64,000 nucleotides of DNA from the NCBI GenBank assembly GCA_937929915.1, contig CALFUN010000019.1, positions 1 to 64,000 of the forward strand, written 5' to 3'. Shown in pieces: positions 53,104 to 61,315 of this stretch. The notes beneath the pieces were generated by a model that was not told the origin of the DNA, searched no databases, and saw only the letters and a list, made by a program, of their open reading frames with translations. Position 1 is the first letter of the stretch. Each line of letters opens with the position of its first letter. Source of the stretch: an uncultured Caulobacterales bacterium (lineage in GTDB: Bacteria; Pseudomonadota; Alphaproteobacteria; Caulobacterales; Maricaulaceae). The position numbers and the translations under genes were made by a program.

Positions 53104-54189
53104 TTATTGGGACTGTGTAACTGTAAATTCAATACGGCGATTACTCGCTCGGCCCGATGGCGTATCATTTGACGCTACGGGTTGCGTCTCACCAAAACCG
53201 CGCGCTGTTAAACGATTCGTGTCGACGTTATTATCTCTTAGATAAATCACGACAGCATCGGCACGCAACTTTGATAATCTTTGATTTGCGGCATCATCCC
53301 CGACATCATCGGTATGTCCTTCGACCAAGATACGAAATGATGCGCATTGATTAGCCGCAGAGGCCAAATTGTTCAAAAGGTCAAAACTCTCTGCTCCTGT
53401 AATATTAGCCTTCCCTGTTTCAAAGAGAACATTTTTACCGCTTTTCAAATCATCAAATAAAGATTGGCAGACAACTTCAGAATTTACCTGTCCAACATTT
53501 TGAGCGGCAATTCCGTCAACAGAAATATTAGCTGCAAAATCATAGTCCCCGGGCATATTCAAAGCAGAGTCATTAATACGGTCTCGAATAGATGCATCAT
53601 CAGCACTTCCGCTGATAAAATTATTATTATCTTCTAATACAAACCGCCCTGTTTTAAGAAGAGCTAGTTGTTCCATGTCCATTTCAACAATTTGGCTCCA
53701 AGAATCGTTAGGTTTGCCATTTGCAACAGTAATATTCACATCTTTCAAATTTGTACCAAAAAGTGATTTCGCCTTTGCTGTAACCTTGTCCTTTGTAGCC
53801 GTACTGCTAACGAAGCCAATTAATTCAACGCTGCCATCTGCATTTTTCTGGCCTGAAAATGTGAAGGGTGATTGAGTCGGCAGTTTTTCAAACTCAAGCT
53901 CATTTTTCACTTCATGCCACGTAACATCTTTGCCTTTGCAAAATGGGCATTTCGTATTTTTTGCAAGATTAACAACATCTGTGACAGCCGCTTCATTTGG
54001 CGCGGTACCTGTGAGTGTTGCAACATTGCCAGACATCTTTACTTTCGCAAAGCTTGAATAGCCTGCATCACTAAGCTCACTTTGAATCGCTTGCTCCATT
54101 TTTGTTATTTTACCAGGCCCTGTAAAAACCCCCCACAAAACTGTAATAATGAGAAGTATTAATACCCCCAGAATCCCCCTTGACTTCAT
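53104..54189 (-). CDS. OmpA-family peptidoglycan-binding protein with BON-like repeats
   Basis: About 361 residues from the ATG at MKSRGILG. A membrane anchor (5-23) precedes two BON-like repeats (about 30-75 and 105-150), the first followed by a CPFC motif. The OmpA_C domain (about 245-361) has LFETGKANI, ILVEGHTDDVGDDAANQRLS, ARGFGETQPVASNDT and a GRASNRRIEF ending. The domain binds diaminopimelate in peptidoglycan. The architecture resembles ArfA/OmpA-like envelope proteins. First gene of a pair with the HhH/DUF2853 protein. Confidence 0.85.
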   Translation of the reverse strand: MKSRGILGVLILLIITVLWGVFTGPGKITKMEQAIQSELSDAGYSSFAKVKMSGNVATLTGTAPNEAAVTDVVNLAKNTKCPFCKGKDVTWHEVKNELEFEKLPTQSPFTFSGQKNADGSVELIGFVSSTATKDKVTAKAKSLFGTNLKDVNITVANGKPNDSWSQIVEMDMEQLALLKTGRFVLEDNNNFISGSADDASIRDRINDSALNMPGDYDFAANISVDGIAAQNVGQVNSEVVCQSLFDDLKSGKNVLFETGKANITGAESFDLLNNLASAANQCASFRILVEGHTDDVGDDAANQRLSKLRADAVVIYLRDNNVDTNRLTARGFGETQPVASNDTPSGRASNRRIEFTVTQSQ

Positions 54190-54296
54190 GATATGTCTCC
54201 AAAATTGATGTGCCGTAAAAAAAGTCCCACGCAATCTTTAAACCACACTGCGCCATGATGCAACGTAATTGAGATAATTAATTATGCGAGCTTCGC

Positions 54297-54342
54297 GTCA
54301 TAAAGACATATGCAATTAAGTCATAAAGACATATGCAATTAA
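54297..54342. repeat. two tandem 23-bp copies
   Basis: GTCATAAAGACATATGCAAT plus TAA stands twice in a row without a mismatch, between the OmpA promoter region and the end of the nitronate monooxygenase gene. Confidence 0.9.
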
Positions 54343-54356
54343 ATAGAGTAAAAGCC

Positions 54357-55328
54357 TTATCGCGTCACACGAGAATTTAACCGCTCCAAGGCGTCGTCAT
54401 ATTCAGCTTGCATCTGTTTAACAATATCAGCAACAGGCGGCGCGCTATGTACGCTCCCTACGCCTTGCCCTGCGCCCCAAATATCTTTCCAAGCCTTTGC
54501 ATCTGTATTTCCGCCTGACCCAAAATTCATTGATGTCTTATCAGCTTCGGGCAGATTATCAGGATCCATACCAGCCTTTTCGATAGACCCGCGTAGATAA
54601 TTTCCATGCACCCCTGTAAATAAGGATGAATAGACAATGTCAGCCCCAGCAGAATCAACAATTTCTTGTTTGTAATCATCACCTGCATTGGCTTCTTCAG
54701 CTGCAATAAAGCGTGTCCCTATATAGGCCATATCCGCGCCTATGGCTAAAGCCCCTGCTACAGCTCCGCCTGTTGCGATTGACCCTGACAATAAAAGCGG
54801 CCCATCAAAAAATTCACGAATTTCAGGAATAAGCGCAAAAGGCGATAGGCGTCCTGCATGCCCGCCGGCTCCTGTACAAACAGCGATAATGCCATCTGCC
54901 CCCATAGAAAGCGCTTTCTTCGTATGCCGAATATTAATCACATCATGCAAAATGATACCGCCATAAGAATGCGTTGCGTCATAAATATCTTGATTGGCCT
55001 GCAGACTTGTAATGATAATCGGCACTTCATGTTTAACGCAAACCTCCATATCTTCTTGGAGGCGATTATTAGATGGATGACAAATCTGATTGACTCCAAA
55101 AGGTGCCACAACTTTATCGGGGTTGGCTTTTTGATACTCTTCCAGTTCAAGCTTGATACGTACAATCCATTTCTCAAGCGTCCCTGACGGCCGTGCATTT
55201 AACGCAGGAAACGTACCAACAATACCTGCCTTACACTGCGCAATAACAAGCTCTGGGCCTGAAACAATAAACATAGGTGACCCAATGACGGGTAAAGGCA
55301 GACCTTGAAGAATTGGAGGGAGTGACAT
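54357..55328 (-). CDS. nitronate monooxygenase family protein
   Basis: 323 residues of the FMN-dependent 2-nitropropane dioxygenase barrel: LPVIGSPMFIVSGPELVIAQCKAG, GADGIIAVCTGAGGHAG (phosphate/FMN site and catalytic-His loop), LLLSGSIATGGAVAGALAIGADM and IGTRFIAAEEA. It oxidises alkyl nitronates; cytosolic. It lies 15 bases downstream of the minus-strand M28 peptidase stop and may be co-transcribed with it. Confidence 0.9.
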   Translation of the reverse strand: MSLPPILQGLPLPVIGSPMFIVSGPELVIAQCKAGIVGTFPALNARPSGTLEKWIVRIKLELEEYQKANPDKVVAPFGVNQICHPSNNRLQEDMEVCVKHEVPIIITSLQANQDIYDATHSYGGIILHDVINIRHTKKALSMGADGIIAVCTGAGGHAGRLSPFALIPEIREFFDGPLLLSGSIATGGAVAGALAIGADMAYIGTRFIAAEEANAGDDYKQEIVDSAGADIVYSSLFTGVHGNYLRGSIEKAGMDPDNLPEADKTSMNFGSGGNTDAKAWKDIWGAGQGVGSVHSAPPVADIVKQMQAEYDDALERLNSRVTR

Positions 55329-55342
55329 ATATTTTCTATTTC

Positions 55343-56764
55343 CTATTTGAAATTTTCATCAGTATTCGCGGCAATCCAAGCCATAGTCGCGAAGGCCGCA
55401 ACATTCTCCGCCATATCTTCAGGTTTTATTTTATCAAATGTATCATCAGGCGTGTGGTGCAAATCAAAGTAATCAATACCGTTTTGCTGGAATCGCATCA
55501 CGGGTACGCCTTCATCATGCATTGGCCCAATATCTGGCCCGCCATTTGTATCTATATCCGCTTTAAACGGCAGACCTACCGCTGCTGCCATTTGCGCGAT
55601 AACATCCTGCCCAGAGCCAACACCTTGGTGAACTTCATAAGGCGCGCCTGCGCCAAAATCTGATTCTGTGGCAAGAATATGTTTATCAAGTTCAGCTTTA
55701 TGTTGTTCGGCATAAGCTCGCCCGCCAAGCAAGCCGACTTCTTCCGCGCCAAATGCGACAACTCGGATTGTACGCTTAGGCTTCAAACCTGCCTCTAAAA
55801 TAACTTGCGCCGCGCCGGCCGAGATACCAATGCCCGCGCCATCATCAATCGCGCCAGTGCCAAGATCCCAACTATCAAGATGTCCGCCAATTAAAACAAT
55901 CTCATCTGGGCTTTCTGTGCCGATGATTTCGCCAATGACATTGCCTGAAGGTTTTACCCCTGTGCTGCGCGGGGTTAGCGTCAAATTCATTTCAACCTTT
56001 TGGCCAGTTTGCAATATACGTTCAAGTTGATCTGCATCTGGCGCAGATAAAGCGCCAATCGGTATAGGTTTGACATCCTCTGCATAGCGCATCTGGCCTG
56101 TATGCGGGAACCGATGGCTATCTGTCCCAACGGAGCGAATAACAACAGCGAGTGCGCCGCGCTTGCCAGCTTCTGTTGCGCCGCTGCGGCGCTTACGGTT
56201 GGCCGGGCCATATCCCGCCCCGTCAGGTGCTTTTTTCATAAGCCCCGAAATAAACACAATCTTACCCTCAAGGCCGCCAGCTGGCGCAGCTTCTAAGGCT
56301 TCAAAACTCTCGAAATAAGCCACTTGTGCTTTGATACCTTGCGCAGGCGTTGCAACAGAGCCGCCCAATGAGGTGATAACCATATTTTGCGGGTAAGGTG
56401 CAGTAATTTGCGCTGTCTCTACGCCGCGCTCCCACCCTGGAATGGAAAATGGCTCCACGCGTACATTTTCAAGGCCAATCGCTTTAAACTTTGCTATCGC
56501 CCAATCACGCGCGCGAGCTTCGGCAGGCGTTCCCGCAAGACGCGCGCCAATCTCCGTCGTCAACGATTCTGTAATATCATAGCCATGCGTACCGTCTCGG
56601 CTTGTGGTGATAAGCGTCTTAAGCTCTGGTGAAAGATCGACATTCAAGCTCGCAACTTTAGCCTGCCCTGTATTAACAACTTTTTGAGCATCTGATTGTG
56701 AACAAGCTGTGGCAAAACCCAAGGCTGATAAAGCCAAAACTGAAGCTGTAAGGAAACTGCGCAT
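55343..56764 (-). CDS. M28-family metallopeptidase, exported
   Basis: 473 residues from the ATG at MRSFLTASVL, followed by a signal/lipoprotein-type segment ending LGFATAC; a longer frame has no coding character. A PA-like insert spans about 130-240. The zinc ligands of M28 are present: LIGGHLDSWDLG, AIDDGAGI, AFGAEEVGLLGG (catalytic Glu), ATESDFGAG and FDLHHTPDDTF. It should act on peptides in the periplasm. Divergent from the second M28 gene. Confidence 0.88.
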   Translation of the reverse strand: MRSFLTASVLALSALGFATACSQSDAQKVVNTGQAKVASLNVDLSPELKTLITTSRDGTHGYDITESLTTEIGARLAGTPAEARARDWAIAKFKAIGLENVRVEPFSIPGWERGVETAQITAPYPQNMVITSLGGSVATPAQGIKAQVAYFESFEALEAAPAGGLEGKIVFISGLMKKAPDGAGYGPANRKRRSGATEAGKRGALAVVIRSVGTDSHRFPHTGQMRYAEDVKPIPIGALSAPDADQLERILQTGQKVEMNLTLTPRSTGVKPSGNVIGEIIGTESPDEIVLIGGHLDSWDLGTGAIDDGAGIGISAGAAQVILEAGLKPKRTIRVVAFGAEEVGLLGGRAYAEQHKAELDKHILATESDFGAGAPYEVHQGVGSGQDVIAQMAAAVGLPFKADIDTNGGPDIGPMHDEGVPVMRFQQNGIDYFDLHHTPDDTFDKIKPEDMAENVAAFATMAWIAANTDENFK

Positions 56765-56917
56765 AAATCCTCCTGTGTACGAAACCAGATTCGCACTTTT
56801 CATTAATCATCTGATGTGGTTGAACAGAACAGGACGCAGAAACGCAAGAGACAATTCTGCATAATAAGCATATATTACGACTTAAATTCACATTTAAGTA
56901 CCAATCTGGGGGATAAA

Positions 56918-58582
56918 ATGAAATCTATCAATTATTTACTGGCAATTTTGCTTGTGAGTGGCGCATCATTGACGGCGTGCCAACCCAGCGAAATCGCTCC
57001 AAAAGTCGTCAATGAGTCAGACCTTATTTCTAAAGCAGATTTAGGTCGCCGCATAGAACGCCTCGCCTCAGACGAATTTGAAGGCCGCGCCCCAAGCACC
57101 AAAGGCGGACAAATGGCAAGCCAATATATTGCGGATGAAATGAAAGCTGCGGGCCTAGAGCCAATGGGCGCGAATGAGACTTACTTCCAAAAAGTCGAAC
57201 TGACCGAAGCTACAGCTTTGCCAAGCTCCAATCTTTCTATCTCTAAAGATGGCACCAATCTCATCACAGCCGACCAGTCAACCAATGTCGTTTATTGGAG
57301 CAAGCGCCTTGATAACACAATCAACGTCGAAGATAGCGATGTTGTCTTTGTCGGTTATGGTGTTGTGGCCCCTGAATATGGCTGGGATGATTATGCTGGC
57401 GTCGATGTCAAAGGTAAAACCGTTATTATCCTTGTTAACGACCCTGGTTTTGCGACCAAAGACGAAGCTTTGTTCAAGGGTAATTCAATGACCTATTATG
57501 GCCGCTGGACATATAAATATGAAGAAGCGGGCCGCCAAGGCGCAGCTGCGGCGATCATTGTTCACCAAACAGAGCCTGCAAGCTATGGCTGGAATGTTGT
57601 ATCAGGCTCTTGGACGGGGGCGCAATATGACCTTGTTCGCCCTGACCGGGGTGCATCACGTGTGGGTATTGAAGGCTGGGTGCATCTGGATGCCGCGCGC
57701 GAGCTTTTCGAAGGCTACGATATGGCGGCAGAATTCACCAAAGCCGCCACAGCTGATTTTAAACCCTTCACAATGGAGGGTTTGAAAGTCAACGCAACTC
57801 TAAATCAAGAGGTTAAGACAACAACCTCTCGTAATGTGGCTGGCGCGATTACAGGCACAACACGCCCTGATGAATATGTACTTTATATGGCCCATTGGGA
57901 TCATCTCGGGAAAAATGAAAACCTTGATGGCCCTGACAAAATTTACAATGGCGCGGTCGATAATGCCTCTGGCACGGCGGCTATTATTGAAATTGCCGAA
58001 GCCTTTAAAATGAAAGGCGCGCCAGAACGTTCGGCCATTTTTGTGGCTGTAACAGCTGAAGAAAGCGGCTTATTAGGCTCGGCTTATTATTCCGAAGCTC
58101 CGCTCGTACCTCTGTCGCAAACCGTGGCAGGCATTAATATTGACGCTATGCTGCCCCTTGGCGAAACCAAAGATATTAAGGTTATTGGTTACGGCGCATC
58201 AGAGCTTGAAGATCGCTTGAAAATTGAAACGGATAAGCGCGGCATGTATATTGTGCCTGACGACAAACCCGAGGCAGGTTATTATTACCGCTCTGACCAT
58301 ATCAGTCTTGCGAAAAAAGGTGTGCCAATGCTCTATGCAGACCCAGGAAATGACCACATTACAAATGGGCTGACATATGGCGAAGACTTTGCCAAAGAAT
58401 ATACAGCAGAGCGTTATCACAAACCCGCAGATGAATATGATAATAGCTGGGATTTATCAGGCATAGAGCAGTCCACTCACCTGCTCTTTGATCTCGGCTA
58501 TAATCTTGCTAACTCATCTGATTGGCCAAATTGGTATGAAGGTACAGAGTTTCGCGCATTACGAGACGCGATGCGTCCATAA
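56918..58582 (+). CDS. M28-family metallopeptidase with PA domain, lipoprotein
   Basis: 554 residues from the ATG with GGGGGAT upstream. A lipobox (SGASLTAC) marks a lipoprotein. A PA domain (about 115-275, VVFVGYGVVAPEYGWDDYAG) is inserted before the catalytic core: MAHWDHLG, VDNASGTAA, VTAEESGLLGS, NIDAML and YRSDHISLAKKG. This is the form found in aminopeptidases with a PA domain. Its stop overlaps the first glycosyltransferase start (TAATG). Confidence 0.9.
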   Translation: MKSINYLLAILLVSGASLTACQPSEIAPKVVNESDLISKADLGRRIERLASDEFEGRAPSTKGGQMASQYIADEMKAAGLEPMGANETYFQKVELTEATALPSSNLSISKDGTNLITADQSTNVVYWSKRLDNTINVEDSDVVFVGYGVVAPEYGWDDYAGVDVKGKTVIILVNDPGFATKDEALFKGNSMTYYGRWTYKYEEAGRQGAAAAIIVHQTEPASYGWNVVSGSWTGAQYDLVRPDRGASRVGIEGWVHLDAARELFEGYDMAAEFTKAATADFKPFTMEGLKVNATLNQEVKTTTSRNVAGAITGTTRPDEYVLYMAHWDHLGKNENLDGPDKIYNGAVDNASGTAAIIEIAEAFKMKGAPERSAIFVAVTAEESGLLGSAYYSEAPLVPLSQTVAGINIDAMLPLGETKDIKVIGYGASELEDRLKIETDKRGMYIVPDDKPEAGYYYRSDHISLAKKGVPMLYADPGNDHITNGLTYGEDFAKEYTAERYHKPADEYDNSWDLSGIEQSTHLLFDLGYNLANSSDWPNWYEGTEFRALRDAMRP

Positions 58583-59313
58583 TGCAAACTATTATCTGTA
58601 TGAAATGGGGTACGCGTTATGGGGCCGAATTTGTCAATCGGCTCTATAGTGCCATACAGCGCAATACAGACCGCAAAACACGTCTTGTCTGCTTTACAGA
58701 TGACAGCTCTGGCATAAACCCTCTCGTGCAATGCGAGCCTATTCCAGAGATAAACCTCCCTCCTGAGCTAATCCATACGCCTTGGCGTAAATTGACGATG
58801 TGGGCCTCTCCGCTGGCTGATTTGAAGGGTGATGTTCTCTTCCTCGATCTTGATCTCGTTATCACAGGCAGTCTTGACCCATTATTTGATTATGAAGCGG
58901 GCCGGTTTTGTGTGATCCGAAATTGGACACAACCCAATAGCCAAATCGGCAATACCTCCTGCTTTCGGTTTCCTATTGGTAAATATAGCCATATCTATGA
59001 TGACATACAAACAAACCCCGATGAGATTTTAAAAAAATATCGAATTGAGCAAGTCTATATTTCCCGCGAAATCGACGATATGGTATTTTGGCCCCCATTA
59101 TGGTGTGCCAGTTTTAAGCACACATTACTGCCGCGCTGGCCGATAAATTTTTTTAAAACTCCGCCCTTGCCAAAAGATACCCGTATTGTTGCCTTCACGG
59201 GCAAACCAGACCAAGATGAAGCCTTGATTGGACACTGGCCCGTCAAATCTTGGTATAAGAAGGTTTATAAACATGTCAGGCCAACGCCTTGGATTGCAGA
59301 GCATTGGCAGTGA
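58582..59313 (+). CDS. putative glycosyltransferase with DxD motif
   Basis: 243 residues; no signal peptide. LVCFTDDSSG, WRKLTMWASP and DVLFLDLDLVITGSLDPLF are GT8-like: the DLDLV motif would bind the metal and nucleotide sugar. DEALIGHWPVKSW is near the end. It is probably a cytosolic surface-glycan transferase. The gene is translationally coupled to the M28 peptidase before it and overlaps the next transferase by 41 bases. Confidence 0.7.
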   Translation: MQTIICMKWGTRYGAEFVNRLYSAIQRNTDRKTRLVCFTDDSSGINPLVQCEPIPEINLPPELIHTPWRKLTMWASPLADLKGDVLFLDLDLVITGSLDPLFDYEAGRFCVIRNWTQPNSQIGNTSCFRFPIGKYSHIYDDIQTNPDEILKKYRIEQVYISREIDDMVFWPPLWCASFKHTLLPRWPINFFKTPPLPKDTRIVAFTGKPDQDEALIGHWPVKSWYKKVYKHVRPTPWIAEHWQ

Positions 59314-60145
59314 GGCGGCAGTGAGCAAAGTAAGGCCAACTATTGGCATGGGCATATTGAGTTGGCGCGGCGCTAAAAGCCTTGATTATGCCCTGAAATC
59401 CTATGCATACGAGGCGCTATTTTCATATTTTGATGCTTGTGCGATTATCTTGCCTGAACCTGACACCGCAGTTAAGCAGGCCGCAAGTCAGCATCCTCTC
59501 GACATATATGAGCTTACGCAAAATATTGGCATCGCTGGCGGGATGAAAACTATCGCGCAAAAATTGACGACTGATTATGTTCTATTTCTTGAAAATGACT
59601 GCCCGCTTATTGAAAGCGCAGATGAGGCTCGCAGGCAAATAGATATGGCTTTGAATGTTTTAGATACAGATGTAGCGATTATGGCCCGCCTTCGAAGTCG
59701 CCGCTTGCCCGGGGAGCATTTCACGACATTAGAAAAATATCGACGCTATTGGCAGAATGGCACCTTACCAAAACTTCGCCGCATGCTACGGCCTGCCAAA
59801 GCAAAACGCCTCTCTGGTACAGCTATATATGCATCACAAGCTCCTGCGGAGAAACACCCCCAAAGCATTCAAATCTATACAGGTGACCCAAGCGGGACGA
59901 GCTATCTTGTAAACTCAAATGTTATGCCTTGGACCAATCAATCGATTTTAATAAAACGCGAGATATTTTTGGAAGTCATTCTTCCTTATGTCGAGAGCTG
60001 CCCTTTGCGCCGCCCTGTTAACGGGTTTCACAATATCGAAATCGCTCTTAACCAATCCGATTTTTGGGTAAAGTCAGGGTATAAAATTTTTTGCCCAAAG
60101 GGGCTGTTTACTCATAAACGTCTTGAATATCGCGGATATGCGTGA
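59273..60145 (+). CDS. glycosyltransferase-like protein (GT2-type)
   Basis: About 290 residues from the ATG at MSGQRLGLQS, inside the end of the preceding gene. A Rossmann-like start (IGMGILSWRGAKSLDYALKSY), NIGIAGGMKTIAQKLTTDYVLFLENDCPL with an acidic END motif, and a C-terminal segment with FHNIEIALNQSDFW. This fits a GT-A glycosyltransferase. It overlaps the next gene by 4 bases (GTGA). Confidence 0.65.
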   Translation: MSGQRLGLQSIGSEAAVSKVRPTIGMGILSWRGAKSLDYALKSYAYEALFSYFDACAIILPEPDTAVKQAASQHPLDIYELTQNIGIAGGMKTIAQKLTTDYVLFLENDCPLIESADEARRQIDMALNVLDTDVAIMARLRSRRLPGEHFTTLEKYRRYWQNGTLPKLRRMLRPAKAKRLSGTAIYASQAPAEKHPQSIQIYTGDPSGTSYLVNSNVMPWTNQSILIKREIFLEVILPYVESCPLRRPVNGFHNIEIALNQSDFWVKSGYKIFCPKGLFTHKRLEYRGYA

Positions 60146-61224
60146 GCCATATCATGAAGGTTAAATTTCTCGCCAAGACCTCACCTGAGCAAGACATCAA
60201 GCTATGGACCTCGCTATTCCCAAATGGCGATACCAATATTGGCAGCGTTGAATTTACTTTCGATATAAATGCGCGCGATTATGATTGGCTTGTTGTTTAT
60301 GAAGGTTTACCGCCGCTCAGTGATGAGAAGAAAATCAACCGTGTAGAGACGCTCGCTTGCGCGCGTGAAAATACAATTTTGATTACAACTGAACCTGCGT
60401 CCATACGTATAGACGGGCCACATTTTATGAAACAATTTGGACATGTCTTAACCAATAAATCGCCTTTGCTAATTAACCACCCTCATCAGATTCAACAAAC
60501 GCCGCCTTTGCGCTGGTTTTATGGTCGCCCTATGGGAGACAATCAGGAAAATTATATCACTTATGATACACTTCTAGCCCAAGCACCGCCCATCAAGACA
60601 AAAGACATCTCCACAGTATGTAGCACGAAACAAATGCCGCATACGGTTCATGCCAAACGGTATGAATTTATCACGGAATTAGCCAAACATATGCCCGACC
60701 TTGATGTCTATGGTCATGGTATTAATCCAATAAATGATAAGTCAGACGCAATGGATAATTACCGCTATCACATTGCCATAGAGAATCATATTGAAGCGGG
60801 TCACTGGACAGAAAAATTAGCCGATAGTTTTTTGGCCTATTGCCTACCGTTTTATTTTGGCGATCCCGATTATGCTCGTATATTTCCAAAACATGCCGTC
60901 ATACCGATTAATATCTATAATTTAGATGAGGTTAAAACCATTATTCGTAGTGCAATATCTCAAAAAGCTTACGAAAAACGTCTCCCTGACATTAAAAAAG
61001 CGCGGCAAATTATACTCTCAGAACACAATCTTGTGACACAGTTAACAAAACTCATAACGGCTAAGACAGTCGTGCTGCCCTGCAAAACGCCTAGCTTTAT
61101 CTATGGTAGACATATATTTCGCAAAAAATTCCCACTACATGCGGCTTCTGACGCTTTATTTCGCATGAAAATGCGTAAACACCCCAAGGCCTCACCGCTG
61201 CAATTTGGCTCACGTGTGAGTTAA
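60142..61224 (+). CDS. GT10 (fucosyltransferase-like) glycosyltransferase
   Basis: About 360 residues; GTG start overlapping the previous stop, or ATG four codons later. The GT10 core is clear near residues 185-260: LDVYGHGINPI, YRYHIAIENHIEAGHWTEKLADSFLAYCLPFYFGDPDY. The TEK motif and the G-D segment bind the nucleotide. Family members add fucose or related sugars to surface glycans. A Lys/Arg-rich C-terminus (KMRKHPKAS) could be a membrane-associating tail. Last gene of the peptidase/transferase operon. Confidence 0.8.
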   Translation: MSHIMKVKFLAKTSPEQDIKLWTSLFPNGDTNIGSVEFTFDINARDYDWLVVYEGLPPLSDEKKINRVETLACARENTILITTEPASIRIDGPHFMKQFGHVLTNKSPLLINHPHQIQQTPPLRWFYGRPMGDNQENYITYDTLLAQAPPIKTKDISTVCSTKQMPHTVHAKRYEFITELAKHMPDLDVYGHGINPINDKSDAMDNYRYHIAIENHIEAGHWTEKLADSFLAYCLPFYFGDPDYARIFPKHAVIPINIYNLDEVKTIIRSAISQKAYEKRLPDIKKARQIILSEHNLVTQLTKLITAKTVVLPCKTPSFIYGRHIFRKKFPLHAASDALFRMKMRKHPKASPLQFGSRVS

Positions 61225-61254
61225 TTGCATTTTCGCCGTTTACGGGAAATTATT

Positions 61255-61272
61255 AGGTCTATAGATAGACCT
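61255..61272. promoter_or_regulatory. 8-bp inverted repeat upstream of the M1 peptidase
   Basis: AGGTCTAT, AG, ATAGACCT: a perfect palindrome 43 bases before the ATG, without a T-run, so it looks more like an operator or a stabilising hairpin than a terminator. Confidence 0.35.
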
Positions 61273-61315
61273 CTGATTATAAGAGCAAGCATAATTATAA
61301 TATTGGGAGATATAG

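Noticed and set aside
52335-53172. plus-strand frames opposite the HhH/DUF2853 gene
   Set aside because: Antisense shadows caused by the repeated Ala/Lys/Pro codons.
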